Positions 1-12,227 of a stretch of 64,000 nt of DNA are shown one piece after another. The notes beneath the pieces were generated by a model, which was given only the letters and a program-made list of their open reading frames with translations, did not search any database and was not told the origin of the DNA. Position 1 is the first letter of the stretch. Each line of letters opens with the position of its first letter. The position numbers and the translations under genes are program-made. The stretch is from Knufia peltigerae (taxonomy: Eukaryota > Ascomycota > Eurotiomycetes > Chaetothyriales > Trichomeriaceae), in NCBI GenBank assembly GCA_030247855.1, contig JAPDRN010000135.1, positions 22,388 through 86,387 on the forward strand, read 5' to 3'.

Positions 1-615
1 GTGCCGGGGCAAATTGCATTCGTTTGAAACTGGGTCATGACCGAAGTCATTCCACTCACTGATTGGTTGATGTCTGACCTCAGTTGTGGTGTTACATACG
101 AACTCCCTACCGCGTCTACATATTGTACAATATCACAGGCTACTCGGATTCTCCCACCGGACTTTGACACGAGGACACTCCAAGCGACCAGTGCATCTTT
201 CTGTCGATCTTGGTCGGAAAATCTATAACATACTAATACTGATATCAATTGAAGGTGTCGACGGCCAACAGAGCCTGTTTCCCGCTGCTGTCGTTGACTA
301 AACGAATACAAACGATATTGCTGGAACCCCGTGGCGCTGGCTTCGCTTGCCCAAACGTGAAGATACTCCATCAATCAATATCCCTAGTCCCAAGCATACT
401 GTGAATACAGTATGCATAAGTGTATGCACTGCTGAAACTAGACTAGGTTTCTCTCCAACACCAACCCTGCGCCGAAGGTACCCGAATATCGCTCAGAACA
501 TTGCCCCCTTTAGTTTTTGATGAATATCGCTTCCCATACCTTGAACATTTCATACAGTCATAGTTTGATTTCGCCAAAAGACAATACCACTTCCCTGCTC
601 GCCACGAGTTCCCGA
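1..615. other. Intergenic, left edge
   Basis: No coding frame with recognisable content was seen. The right part should contain the 3' UTR of the minus-strand histidine kinase that ends at 616. Short open frames at 37-301 are not supported by composition or motifs. Confidence 0.5.
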
Positions 616-3600
616 CTATCTACTTCCATTGGCCTCACCACCGAGTGGTGCCGGACTCTGAGTGAACACAGGGCGTTCCCCACCATCTCCAGACGCAGCC
701 TCGGTTCCATTTAGTACTGTGCGTATTCCATCAACAGTAGGATTTCCCACGAGCATAAAGTCTTTCGGTGGAACGCTGTCACTGCTGATCTTGCCCAACT
801 CGTCCGTTTCCCGTTTCCCACTTGGAGGGCTATCACTTCGGTTAAGGGTTTCTTTCACTTCCGCAACCGCGGTATCGACCTTTTTCATCACCCTCTTGAA
901 TGGCCGTCTGGATCTGGGTTTTTCGCCGGGAGGTGATGGGAAATCTCCATTGGCCATCGTCTTGATGGACTTGGAAGCTTCTTCTCCCAACATCCCATTG
1001 AGCTTGTCTCTAGGCGTCATGCTTGTCGATCCATTTGTTGCGACATCGGCAGCCAGCTTGGTGTTGTTGAGGTATTCGTCGATCATGGCTTTCAATGCTG
1101 TCTGCCGCACCGGCTTTGCCAGGTAATCATTCATTCCTGCCTCCAAGCACTTTTCCCTATCGCCACGGATAGCTGACGCAGTCATGGCAATGATGAGAAC
1201 TTGACTGACATTGGGATCAGGGTCGGCTCGAATCGCCTTCGTCGCCTCATAACCGTCCAAGACCGGCATTTGAACATCCATGAGTACCAGATGGAAAGGT
1301 TTGCCTTCTTTACTTTGAGCCCTCAACGCATCATATGCTTGTTTGCCGTCCTCGTATGCCTCGCAGTTGAGTCCGATTTTCTTGACAAAGGAAATGGCAA
1401 TCTTTCGGTTGATCTGGTTGTCCTCGGCAATGCACACACGAAGGTCCTCGCGAGGTACCTTGGACAAGTCGCAGAAGCTAATAGTTTTTTGTTCGGTCTC
1501 GGGACTGGCTGCTTGCGACCAATTGGCCATTGGATCAGGATCTTTGGCTGCGATCCTCATATCGTTAGGCACGCTGCTGTCCTTGGGTGCCTTTTGGAAT
1601 GTCAAAGTGAATGAGACGGTCGTGCCGACGCCGGGTGTAGACTCAATCCAAATCTTACCACCAAGCACGTTCTCAATCATGGCTTTACAGATACTCAGCC
1701 CGAGACCACTCCCACCATATGATCGAGCAGTGGATGAGTCCGCTTGGGAGAACGGCTGGAATAGTCGGGCGAGTTGTTCCTGCGTTATACCGATGCCAGT
1801 ATCGGCTACAGAGCAGGTGATCTTGACTCTGTCTCGCGACTCAGCATTCTTACGTGCCCTGACAGTGACTGATCCTTGAGGCGTAAACTTGTAAGCGTTG
1901 CTTAACAAGTTCATGAAGATTTGATGTAGTCGCACTGGATCACCGAGCACCAGGCCGTCGTCGATCTGCAAATCCTCGATAGTTTGCAGACCGTGTTCCT
2001 GGTTTGTGTAGGCTAAAGCTCTTACCACTTCAGTAATGGTCTCCTTGAGATTGAGAGGTACTGTGAACATCTGCATCTTGCCTGCCTCCAGTTTAGAGAA
2101 GTCAAGTATATCGTTGATCACAGTCAAGAGAGTATCCGCGCAGACGCGAATGCTATCGGCATACTGCTCTTGGTCTTTGCTCAAGGGAGTACCTTTGAGG
2201 AGTTCTGACATGCCAATTACACCATTAAGCGGCGTCCGAAGTTCGTGGCTAACATTGGCGAGGAATATAGACTTGGCCTTGGCGGCCTCTTCTTTCAATT
2301 TGACGTTGTGCATTGCCTCAGCCTCTGCTTTCTTTGCCTTAGCTTCGGCCTCGCGTGCAGCTACAAGAGCACGCTTCTGCGATTCGACCATGCTGGCATT
2401 GGATGCGCTAACTTTTCGGACCTTTCGATATAGAAGAGCATTACCGAGAGATATAGCGACTTGGTTCGTTAAAAGGTTTAGAACAATCATGTTCCGTTGC
2501 GTGAAAGCATTTGGTCGCCCTTCTAGATGAATCACTCCCATAAGATGGTCGGCTTGTATGATCGGGATTGCAATAATGGACCGCCCCTGTGGATTTCGAG
2601 CCAGGTATGCATCTCCGACGTTGGAAAAACGGTCATCTTCAAGCACATTCTGCACGAAAACAGTCTCCTTGGTGCGAAGCAGATAATGCGTGATCTGTTG
2701 CGCCGCCTGATCATCAACTTCGGAAAATGGAATGCCGTCGGGATATGTTTTGACACCAGTCTCATGATCCGCGCTGGCGGCGACACACCAACCTTGATCT
2801 TCCGAGTCTATGACAATGGCGCAGAACTCTGCCTGTCCTCCAACGGACTCCAGAATGACTGAAATCATCTTGGACAGCAGGTTGTTGATCTGCAACTCGG
2901 AGCTGATAACCCTGGAGAATTCAAGGATAGAGGTAAGGTCCAAGATGTCAAGACCTAGCCCAGGCACATCTTGCGACGTTTGCGTTGCGCCTGTTCCCTT
3001 AGGCTGCACCCAGGCGGTGGTGTACTCCCTCTTGATCTGAGCCTGGGCTTCTTCCGACACAGGCAGAGCAAGATCTTCTGTCTGCGTTGTCGCTTCCACT
3101 GTCCGTGACGTGGTTGCAGTCTTGATCAGCCACTCGTGCTTGTCCGAGAGTTGTTTTGCTTTGCCTGTGGCATTGATTCTATTCCAAGCAGTGATGGCTT
3201 CTTGGATCATAACCTTGCCGGCCCTCTTCGCACCTTTGGCAAGGAGAAACTCTGCCTGCATTTCGATAGCAAGAGCCTCCTCCAAAGCAAATCCGTGCAC
3301 TTGGCAGTGGTCCACAGCTGCCTCGAGATTTGAGATGATGCCAGCATATACACCTGTCAATTCACAGATGCCAGCCTCGAGAAGGCGTGACCAGGCGTAA
3401 AAGTTGACATCATTGACTTTGCCCAGCTCATCAATGTCTCGCTTCATGATCTTCGCCTTTTCGATGTACGGCCCACGCTCCTCCTCGGGCTTATTTCGAG
3501 CGATAGCCAAAAGCGATAGGCCCAGGGCAAATCGTGCACCATATGCTGGTCTGTTAGACCACAGTTCGTCCAAGCCGGTGCCTAGTAACGCTGTGCCGGT

Positions 3601-6600
3601 TTCAACCACAAACTCGTGATAGCCTAAGATAGCATAGACGAGTAAGCCTACGGCCTGGTAAATATCTCGTGGTCGCTCCGGGTTGGCAGCTTTTCCGCAT
3701 TCAGCTAACCACTGATCTCTCTTGTGCTGTTCGTCGTCGAGGACCGTGTCAACGTTCTCAATGCCCGTCTTACCCTGCAATGCTCGAGCGACCTGTCGGG
3801 TTATAATCAAGAGTGTACCACCTCGGTGGTCATGTTCCCAATCCTCAAATTCTTCTGGTCCATAATTGCAAAAAGCTTCCACTTCAGACAAATCCTGTCC
3901 TGCCCAGAGTCTCGAGAGAGCCATCACGCCGATATTCAGGATGCTTACAAACCGATCTCCTGACGACAGTGAGTATTCGAGAGCGTTATCGAGGATGGGA
4001 AGGAGGTTGCGAATAGGAGTCTGAAAATGGCCAATGAACAAGGTGTACAAGGTCCATCCTCTGCCGCGAGTCCAAGGGTCATCGTAAAGAGTGAAATACT
4101 CTTGAGCAATTTCACCACAGAATAGACCCAGTTCAATGTCTTTGAAGCGACCAATCGCTGCGGCGCCCATCATTGAAAAGCCTAGTCCTGCTTGAAGGAA
4201 TGCGCCACGATCCAGCACAGCCGAAATGTAGGCGGTGACCAATTGGTACCACAACAGGGCGTCTGACCAGTAGAGGGCTCCCAGAGCTTCACTCAGGAGA
4301 GTTCCCAGGGCGATTACAGTCTTGTCGTCACTGAGGGGCCGGGAAATGAGTTCTTCTCGGTTGACCTCTCTCAGACGAAATTCCAGCTTCTTGAAATCAA
4401 GATCGCACTCCTCCCAAGACTTTTCGGGCAATGGCAGACCAAGCCCAGCCAAACACTCCCGATGCGCCTCAAAAGCAGGAAGGTATTGACCCAGAGATGA
4501 TAGAATCCGACCTTTGAGGATGTACGACCTTGTCTTGTCCGCCGAACACCGTGCATGTTCAAAGGTATCCTCAAGAAGTGCCAGAGCTTCTTCTACTTCA
4601 CCCTGCAAAAACATCACCTCGGCGCTGTTAACGGTCAATTGCAAAGTCTCATCGTAGAATACGTCAGGGTCATCACTGTTCCATTTGTCGTCCTGTAGCA
4701 GTTTGAGAGCGCTTTTATAATACCATAAACCAGTTTGCTGTGCTCCTGTTTCGAGCGCTTTCTGTGCTCCACGCCACAGCACATCTCGATAACGCATGCG
4801 TACAGGGACGCGTTCCTTGATGATGTCTGCAGAAAGACAAATATGACGGGACAACGGATATAGGTTATACTTGCATTGGCTCAGATAGGTCATCATTGTT
4901 TGGGCAATGATGAAATGCATCTTGGTTGTATTTTGGCATTCCCGCATTTCATTTGCAGCTTTCAAATATCGCGCATGAGAGAAGCGAAACTCGTCATCAG
5001 TTTGCCCTGGGGTAATGATGTAGGCGTTGACCAATTGTTGTAAACCATTCACCAAATCTGATTCCGAGAGATTGAACAGTTTGGCGCGCCTGGGACAAGT
5101 AGCATCATTTGCTTGGTCTTTGCCACTGCTATAGAAATAGTCCCCGGACATAATGTGTTGAATCAACTTGAAAGAAAACGTGCTTCCCAATAATGAGGCC
5201 CAAGCAAGGATGGATCTTGAAGCAGGTGGTATGTCTTGCAGACGTCTTTGCAGATATTCAGTGCCTGAGAAGCGTGAATCCGAGGCAAATTCGTCGAAAA
5301 TTTTGTCCAAGTCAAATTGCCAGCCTGAAGCTCTCCAGTCGTACCACAAGCACTCACGCTGGTAACACGTCTGTAAGATATCTTTGAACAAAAAAGGGTT
5401 GCCCTCAGATTTCGCATACACCACCGCAGCGAGAGGCACCACCGTTTCGACTGACTGAGACATGGTTGCAGCAACATATTCAAAAACATACTTTTCCCGG
5501 AGGTTTCCAAGCTCGATCTTGTTGGTTGAGTCAAGCTCGAGAATCTTCGCCGTAGATTCTGGAATCTGTCCGTCTTCCACACGACTTGATAATAACAAAA
5601 CAACAGGGATCTTAGCCTTGATAATATGCATCAGTAGATTGATCGACTCCGGTTCCGCCGCCTGCAGGTCATCTAGACATAGACAGATCAGCTTGCCTGT
5701 ACACATGGTCCGAAGAACATCCATGTAGGTATTGATGAGTCGTATAGATCTAGTGTTGGCCGGGCCACGAAGAAAATCGTTTGCGTCCCACAGATTATGG
5801 TTCGCCGTCCCATTTACCGTCTTATGCCCACTGTCAATCGTGGGCACCTCTGTATTGACGCTCTGTGTGGCGGTGGTATCTCCTTTTGTTAAGAGCTTCT
5901 TTGAAAGCACCGTGACATCAAGTAAAGTGGCGGGCAAATCCAGCATAGAACTCAGGATGGGCCAAAACGGACTAACGTGTGCTCGGAGGTGTTCATGATA
6001 TGGTGTGTTGACATCCTTCTCGGAGAATATTTGCCTGAACAAACTCGCCATCACTTTGATCATGGGTTCGAAAGGAGATGGTCGAGCTCTGTCGAATCTC
6101 CCCAAAGCAAAATAGCCGTGACGGCGGATGGAAGGCTGAATGGCTTTGATAAGAGCCGTCTTTCCAACTCCTGCAGGACCTAAAAGCGTGATCACCTCCG
6201 TCTTTGTGCGCCGTTTGTATTTGTGACTATTGCGGCGCCTTGTCATCATTCCGGGTATACTATCGGGCGTTGATTGCAGACCGCTAGACATACTGCTATC
6301 GCGATCAGACAGAGAGTCCAGTGGGCCACCGCGCGAGCCAGGAAGACGCTTGTTCAGAATATTGGGCTTACTGCCAAAAGTGGGGGTGAATGAAGGACCA
6401 TCGAGCCCAATCGTGGTAGAATTACTCCGAGACTCTCTAAATCCATAAGAGCTGGAGGAATCAGATCCTTCACCTTGCTCTGGACCGTCTGGCCGGCCGT
6501 CCGAGATTGAAGAGTTGGAGGCGGCACTGAGAAGCCCGTGCTGTGAAGGCGAATGACGGGCACTTGCAGAGCCATGTCGCTTATATGCTTTTTCGATGAT

Positions 6601-8011
6601 CTTGGTAATTTTCTCGGTCTCTGAAGTACGCCCAAACTGTTTGGACGGGAGGATGAAGAAAGACGATACATCCCGCTGGCCAACCTTGTAGTTCTTGATC
6701 TTTTCCTGATCGCCCTCGCCTAAGAATTTCTGGATTTGCAATAAGTCATATTTGAGTCCACTCACAGAGTGATATCGCTCATCCATTTGTTTTTGGGTCA
6801 TCCTTGAGATGATATGTGAGATGGCGTCGGGAATATCCATGCGAATGGCTGTGACTTGGGGCAAGCGATGCGTGAGAACCCTTTGGATAATATCGATAGG
6901 GGTTTCCGCATCGAAGGCAGGCTGTCCTGTAAGGAGGGTCCAAAAAAGGACTCCTAGGCTGTATATGTCTGTCCTACTGTCAGGATCCGCAGCGAGACGT
7001 CCTGTCTGCTCGGGGGCAATGAACTGTAGTTTCGTCTTGACACCGAGTTCTCTACTCAGCGTTGCCCAACCTTCGCTTGATAAGATGTTGTCGAAAGACC
7101 GAGGTCCGTTGCCTCCGTTTGCAATCTTAACCGCGTTGGTTTCGCGGTTCCAGTGGAAACTGTCGCCCCGAAGCTCACCATGGATTATTTTGGCCCCATG
7201 ATGTAGCAACTCAAGCGCTTCCGAAGCCCCGATGGCAAAGTCGAGGAAAGCTTGAAGCGGTATACGTTCGCCCGGTGTGCCATCAGCGTTTTGTCGATAG
7301 GTCTGTCTTCCATAGAAGGCCGGTCCAAAATCCAGGACTTCTCCCAGGTAGTTCTTTCCGGGCGCTTCGTAGACGCAAGCGATCAGAGGTTGTTCATCGC
7401 CGGGCGTAGCTGGAAGTTTGAAGATTTCGATGGGCCGAACAGTGTGCGCGCAGTCGGGATCGCATTCCTTCATTATCCACTGATTATATTGAAACTCTCT
7501 TTCCAGGCGCACAACATGCGTACTAATGCGTGCAACAACGGGCTGCCATAGCATGTCCTGTTCGCCTCTTGAAGATGCATTTTCGCTGTCTGTGGAGGTA
7601 CCACTGATGCTGCTCCAGTGGTGGTGTCGGATAGAGGGGCGGTGGGCATCGAGTTTAGGGGAACTCTTGTTCGAGCCGGAAGGAAGGGATAGGCTGGTCA
7701 GAGTACTTAGGGACGACCGAGGGTTGATGACTTCGGGGTTGTGTAGGATGCCAAAGACATGCCTGGGTGTGTCAGCGAGAGTGCGCTACAAATCAAGAAC
7801 ATTTGAAGGCATGTGCGCTCCTCCCGTTCGACTTACCAGTGGTCGTAGGACGAATGGAATGGTGTAAACTGCCTTCATTAGCGACTTTCTTACTCTCATC
7901 ATGTCACTCAGAACTCACCGAACGATCCCAGGTGTAGTTGGGGACTTGAGCAAGTCGTTCGTAGAGTTTGGTGGGCGGAAGCGGGAGGTCCTCCCCAAGA
8001 ACTTCGTCCAT
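616..8011 (-). CDS. Hybrid histidine kinase, kinase-like/AAA/GAF type (group X-like)
   Basis: Multi-domain sensor histidine kinase that would feed a phosphorelay (HPt, then SSK1/SKN7-type regulators), probably cytosolic because no membrane segments are seen. Predicted exons: 7919-8011, 7837-7868 and 616-7762, with introns of 50 and 74 nt, giving 2423 residues. The first exons encode MDEVLGEDLPLPPTKLYERL and then a conserved-looking YDHWHVFGIL stretch that runs in frame into the long exon. Domains in order (approximate): degenerate Ser/Thr-kinase-like domain 110-390; AAA-type ATPase with Walker A GPAGVGKT near 572; TPR-like helical region; GAF 1646-1822; HisKA with SHELRTP near 1882; HATPase with NLLSNAYKFTP near 1997 and DTGIG/GGSGLGL boxes; receiver with LMDVQMP aspartate near 2202 and the AKP lysine. 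The N-terminal kinase lacks VAIK, HRD and DFG residues. The architecture matches fungal group X kinases related to Chk1/Mak2/Mak3. The family call is firm; the sensed signal is unknown. Confidence 0.93.
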
Positions 8012-8883
8012 CTCGGCCCTGCTACGTCGGTGACGGCGACATAGGCGTGCTCATGTCATCGTACGAATTTGACGTGGACAGACGACAGGGAGAGCGACAG
8101 CAATCACGATGTCGCCGGTGAGGATGGATCAAGCGAATCGTCCGGAGTTGAAGTGGAGGAAGAAGGAGATTCCGAGTACGAGTACGACGCAATTAGGGAG
8201 CGCAAGAGGATGCACAAGATCTACGCTCAGCGTGGAAGGCCAGCGCAGGCAGAGAGATAGTAAGATTCTGGTGATCTACCGGTGGTTTGATGATTCAGCG
8301 TCCCAAAGTTGTAGGCGGGATTCTTTGGTCGGAGGCAGTTAGATGGGTAAGCAACCCTAGAGCGATAACTGCGTCTCCAAAAAGACACGCCCAGGCCACA
8401 GGCCACCCAATAGTAAAGCCCAGCCACGCACCAGTCTGGTGAGTCTTGCTTCGCCCACTCCCCGCTATTGACGCGAGGAACCCTTTTCCATCGCTTGTGG
8501 ACTATTGTACAAAGTATGCGCGTAATGATAAAGGCAGGGCGGCGAAGTGCTCGAGCTAGCAAGAAATCCATGACGGTATCTATTCCCATTCCGATTACTT
8601 ATCACTATTGGACGGCGCTATTGGAGATAATAACTCTTTGCCGCCTTCATACGAACACCTATTTCTCTCGCCTTGTTTAAGTTTAATAAACATCGTGACA
8701 GGCGTTGTGATATGCCATGAAGCCAGCACGTCAACCATGCCACGATCTGAATAGAAGTCTTCAACATCTTCTGTAACACATGCTCACTCTTTGGCCGTCC
8801 ACGTTGCGCATGTGGGTGCATGTGACAATTAATTTTTCTGCCGGCATTGTTATCAAGACTGATTTGTTGGGCTCTCTGTCACG
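8012..8883. other. Intergenic: promoter and leader of the histidine kinase
   Basis: Contains two very short minus-strand upstream ORFs just before the kinase ATG (8022-8042 and 8051-8059). A plus-strand acidic 63-codon frame at 8069-8260 is low complexity and was not accepted as a gene. Nothing else recognisable. Confidence 0.45.
8022..8042 (-). promoter_or_regulatory. Candidate upstream ORF (MSPSPT-stop)
   Basis: A six-codon ATG-to-TAG frame ends 10 nt before the predicted kinase start at 8011, and a two-codon ATG-ACA-TGA frame lies at 8051-8059. If both are inside the transcript leader they could reduce initiation at the kinase ATG. Transcription of this part is inferred, not shown. Confidence 0.35.
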
Positions 8884-9808
8884 CTACCTTCCGAGGTACA
8901 GACAAGCAAGACACAGCATCGCCCAGTACACATTTTCACCACTGTGATCAGCTCGTGAAATTCCATTGGAGGTGGGTGGTGCGACATGGGATTGCGAAGG
9001 GACGACAGTGACTGTTCCGGCGTTGCTGGGAGCACCAATTGTCGTGGCGTGAGGTCCCACGGCACTTATGTTCATGCCAAACGTGGGCGCTGATGAGGTA
9101 AGTGAGAGGTAGCTGCCCACTATGCTGGCTGGAATAGCTGGGCCAATTCCAGTACTTGTCCACGGTGTCGGTGTCACCAAGGTCTTTGGATTGGCTTCAG
9201 CTGTGATTTGTCCACCTTGGTAAATATTCCCCATTTGCCCATCTGCAAGCTCATAGTCACCGGTGATCAGGTTTGCATGATCTCCTGTCGGGGTCGTGTA
9301 GTTGCCGGTAGTCACCGAACCGTAGGTGCCGTCTGCGAAGAAGAAATTCGTGGTGAAACGGTCCTGAGAAAGTGCCATCAGCTTACAGAAGCAGCTTGTG
9401 GACGTCACACTTACCCAGCAACATGGAGTATCATAGCTGGCCACAAGGAGACATTGTGTGGTAGCGGCACCTATCGCCTGTCAGTGGCTAGACATGAGGA
9501 CCTAAAATCCTGAACTTCTCACAACAAAGCGTAAGTGGCATTTGAATTGCGCGGCGTGCTGGCTCATGTGGAGCAGGAAAGTAGTTGGTCTGATCTGCTT
9601 TTCCCAGAGCATCAATGGTCTCGAGAAGATTGAGGTATAGCGAAGCAAGGCCGGGTCCAACGGGAGGAATGCCTAGCATGGAAGCACCTTCAGGTGCACA
9701 AAGCGTGTAGCTTGAGCCACATGACTGACGTGAACTGATGGCAAAGGAGCCGAAAGAAACACGGAGCAGAGAGAGAACGATGAAGCAAAGCAGGGCAGGG
9801 GAACTCAT
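8884..9808 (-). CDS. Secreted, probably GPI-anchored cell-surface protein of unknown function
   Basis: Predicted exons 9523-9808, 9415-9470 and 8884-9363, introns of 52 and 51 nt, giving 273 residues. The start at 9808 was chosen because it opens on a signal peptide (MSSPALLCFIVLSLLRVSFG); an in-frame ATG 45 codons upstream has no such feature. The mature part is rich in cysteine near the middle (LCCAATTQC, DTPCCW) and then reads DRFTTNFFFADGTYGS followed by a Thr/Gly/Asn-rich stretch with N-glycosylation sequons (NYT, NIS). The C-terminus (VYWAMLCLACLYLGR) is short and hydrophobic, as in GPI-attachment signals. The second intron is 51 nt and stop-free, so unspliced mRNA would still be read through. 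I do not recognise a named domain; uncharacterised fungal wall proteins share this layout. Confidence 0.75.
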
Positions 9809-11620
9809 TTTTGCAAGGTCAATAGCGTTAAGATCAAGTTTCTGGCTCACAATCCGCCGAATAGTTGTAGCGCGATGAAGATGAGAGGATGAAGCCCACC
9901 AATGGATGCACTCCAGTAAGTGATGGAATCGAAGACTTTGCATGGCATTGTAGTATCATTTTGTTCGAAGAGGAGGCAGGAGCAAGAGCGTGGTTCGCAC
10001 GGTGTTGAAGGGAAGGAGCGACTCAATAGAATTTCGCTCTACACGACAAAGTCAGTATTGTAACATTTGTATTGCTTCCAACTTCAAAGACAACAATCAA
10101 GTTAGCAACCTCCTCTCTCTCCGTCTCTTTTTCTCCCTCTCTTTCTGCCTAAGTCTTGGACGAAATCCACGTTTCGTTTTCTTCATCTGTTATGTGGCCT
10201 ACCCCTGACTCGTACTTTGATCTTAATTGTGTGGACGATGTTGACAGAGATCGGCAGAAAAACTCGCGCCATGTGAGTGCATTGTCCGTCTCCAACACCT
10301 TTGTATGACCCTGACAGAAAATGAGCGGCCATGTCAACGATCAAACCACTCTGCAGATCTCTCTGAGGTCGGCCTCTTGATTGATGCAGCAACGACGATT
10401 CAGGAATGAGATCGACAAGCAAGAACCATGCGGCCCAAGAGATATTGGCAGACAGGCTGAGTGTTTCACCAGGGGAAAGCTCAAGACACAGACCTCCAGA
10501 ATTGGGGGCCGTGCCCACGCTCCCGGGTATACAACCGGCGACTTAATGGCACCAATAGGCTGAATTGCTGGGGCCCATGCGAGCCGACATGATGTCGCAC
10601 ATGTAAAACCACCGCGAAAATTCGGGACAACCACGGTCAACAAGCAATCTTCCGAGCCCAAACTCATGTGTCACTCTGCTGCTGGGGACTTCTTCAGAGG
10701 TCTGACCACTGTTTGTCGGGGGTTTACAAACAGGTCAGTACGTACTGAGAGCAATGAGAAACCGACACACCCTTCTGTTCTCGCATCGTGATGAAGATGC
10801 AGCAACACATGTCACGAAGATATTGTGTTTTGTGCAAGTGCACCACTTTTTTCCTGAACATCACCACCTTCCAAGTCCTTAGTAGCAACGGCGTACAGCC
10901 TACTCCACGCCGTTGAGATCTAACGAATGTACACGTCACCAGCAATATCACTCCGGCCTCGTGTTGAAACCACGAGTGCAACTCATCAACCATATCGAGT
11001 TCGGAGTACGGAGTACAAGCTTTAATCATGCAGGTACGCCTCCTAGCCAGGGTCTCCCGCTCGGGCGCTCTTTAGTTTCCTTGACGTCCGGGGATCCAGC
11101 GCTCCACCTCTTTCGATCATACCATACACCCTCACTTGTATATGCCTGCAGATCCAACCGAATTGGGCATCTGTAAGATTAAGCCATCAAGTCACCTGGG
11201 CAAGAGATGGGTAAGAGACTGGTTAGAGGCATGTCGATCGTCAATTTACCACTGCTAAATGATATGCAAACCTCAAACTGCCGACTGAAGGTCAAGCCTT
11301 CCCGACAGATCCATGTGACGACGTTGGTTGTACTCCCTTGAACCGAACTACAATGGCTACCCAGGTTGGCACGGTATCCTCTGAGAGCACAGGTGTGATT
11401 GACATATCGGTGGTCTGTTCTACGATGAGGCTAATGTCGAAGAGAGATGTCGAGATCCGCGTCTTGAACATCTATAAGAACGAGGTCTGCTCTGCCCATC
11501 TACCTCTCGGTTTCCATCTTCCTCCAACAGTCCCTCGTTGCATCTTCATTTCAAGACACATCACTTTCCTTTCAAATCTTTAAAAAGAAAGTCTCTTAGA
11601 CATCCATTCGTTCAGCCAAC
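9809..11620. other. Intergenic, 1.8 kb, divergent promoters
   Basis: Lies between the minus-strand surface-protein gene and the plus-strand small secreted-protein gene. It holds a pyrimidine-rich run near 10110-10145 and a doubled GGAGTAC element at 11002-11016 containing one exact TACGGAGTA. Several 60-110 codon frames exist but none looks like a protein. Confidence 0.4.
11473..11479 (+). promoter_or_regulatory. Possible TATA element
   Basis: TATAAGA sits 142 nt before the start of the small secreted-protein gene, followed by a pyrimidine-rich stretch typical of strongly expressed fungal promoters. Only sequence likeness supports it. Confidence 0.3.
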
Positions 11621-12227
11621 ATGCGTCCATCAGCTGTTCTCGCCTCTCTTCTCCTTGCTGTCTGCGCTTCAGCAATCCCACTCAACAGTATGCCGCCGAC
11701 CACCCACCCATGATTGATTTTGTGCTAATGAACACATAGATGCCAACGCCAACAACGCCCTTGAGGCTGTTAAGCGTGACATCGCCAACGTGGACAGCGC
11801 CATTGCAGAGAAGCGTCAGCTTCCTGACTTGAGCTCCGTCACTGGCCTTGTTGGTGGCCTGCTCGACACCTTGACCAGCATTCTCTCCAGCCTCACTAGC
11901 ACCATCTCTGGCCTTGTCAGTCAGATTGAGAGTGCCGCTTCCGGTACCGTTGACCTCAACACCGTTCTCGGCGAGGTCAAGAGCACTCTCTCGAGCACCC
12001 TGTCCCAGGTCAACAGCGCCACCAGCGGTGTCGACCTCTCTGGCCTTACTGGCTCTACTGGAGACTTGTCCAGCGCCATCACTGAAGTGCAAAACCTCCT
12101 CAACGGGCTTGGCAGTCTCACCAACACCTCTGGTGTCGAAGACCTCCTCTCCGAGGTCACCTCCCTCGCCAACGACCTGCTCACCGTCCTGACTGGTGTC
12201 CTTTCTGGTGTCACCTCGGCAGCATAA
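11621..12227 (+). CDS. Small secreted Ser/Thr/Leu-rich protein with Kex2-type sites
   Basis: Predicted exons 11621-11687 and 11740-12227 (intron 52 nt, GTATGC...TAG), 184 residues. The first exon encodes a clear signal peptide (MRPSAVLASLLLAVCASA). After cleavage there are two dibasic KR sites, at EAVKR and AEKR, of the kind cut by Kex2, which would leave a mature chain starting QLPDLSSVTG. The mature chain has no cysteine and consists of repeated amphipathic Leu/Val/Ser/Thr segments of about 20-30 residues (GLLDTLTSILSSLTS, DLLSEVTSLANDLL), suggesting a helical bundle or surface-active protein. Codon use is strongly biased to C-ending codons, which suggests high expression. It resembles uncharacterised secreted proteins and perhaps hydrophobic-surface-binding proteins, but no family motif is certain. 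Confidence 0.82.

Noticed and set aside
8069..8260. 63-codon acidic plus-strand frame upstream of the histidine kinase
   Set aside because: Low-complexity Glu/Asp/Ser sequence, no homology recognised, and it overlaps the likely promoter.
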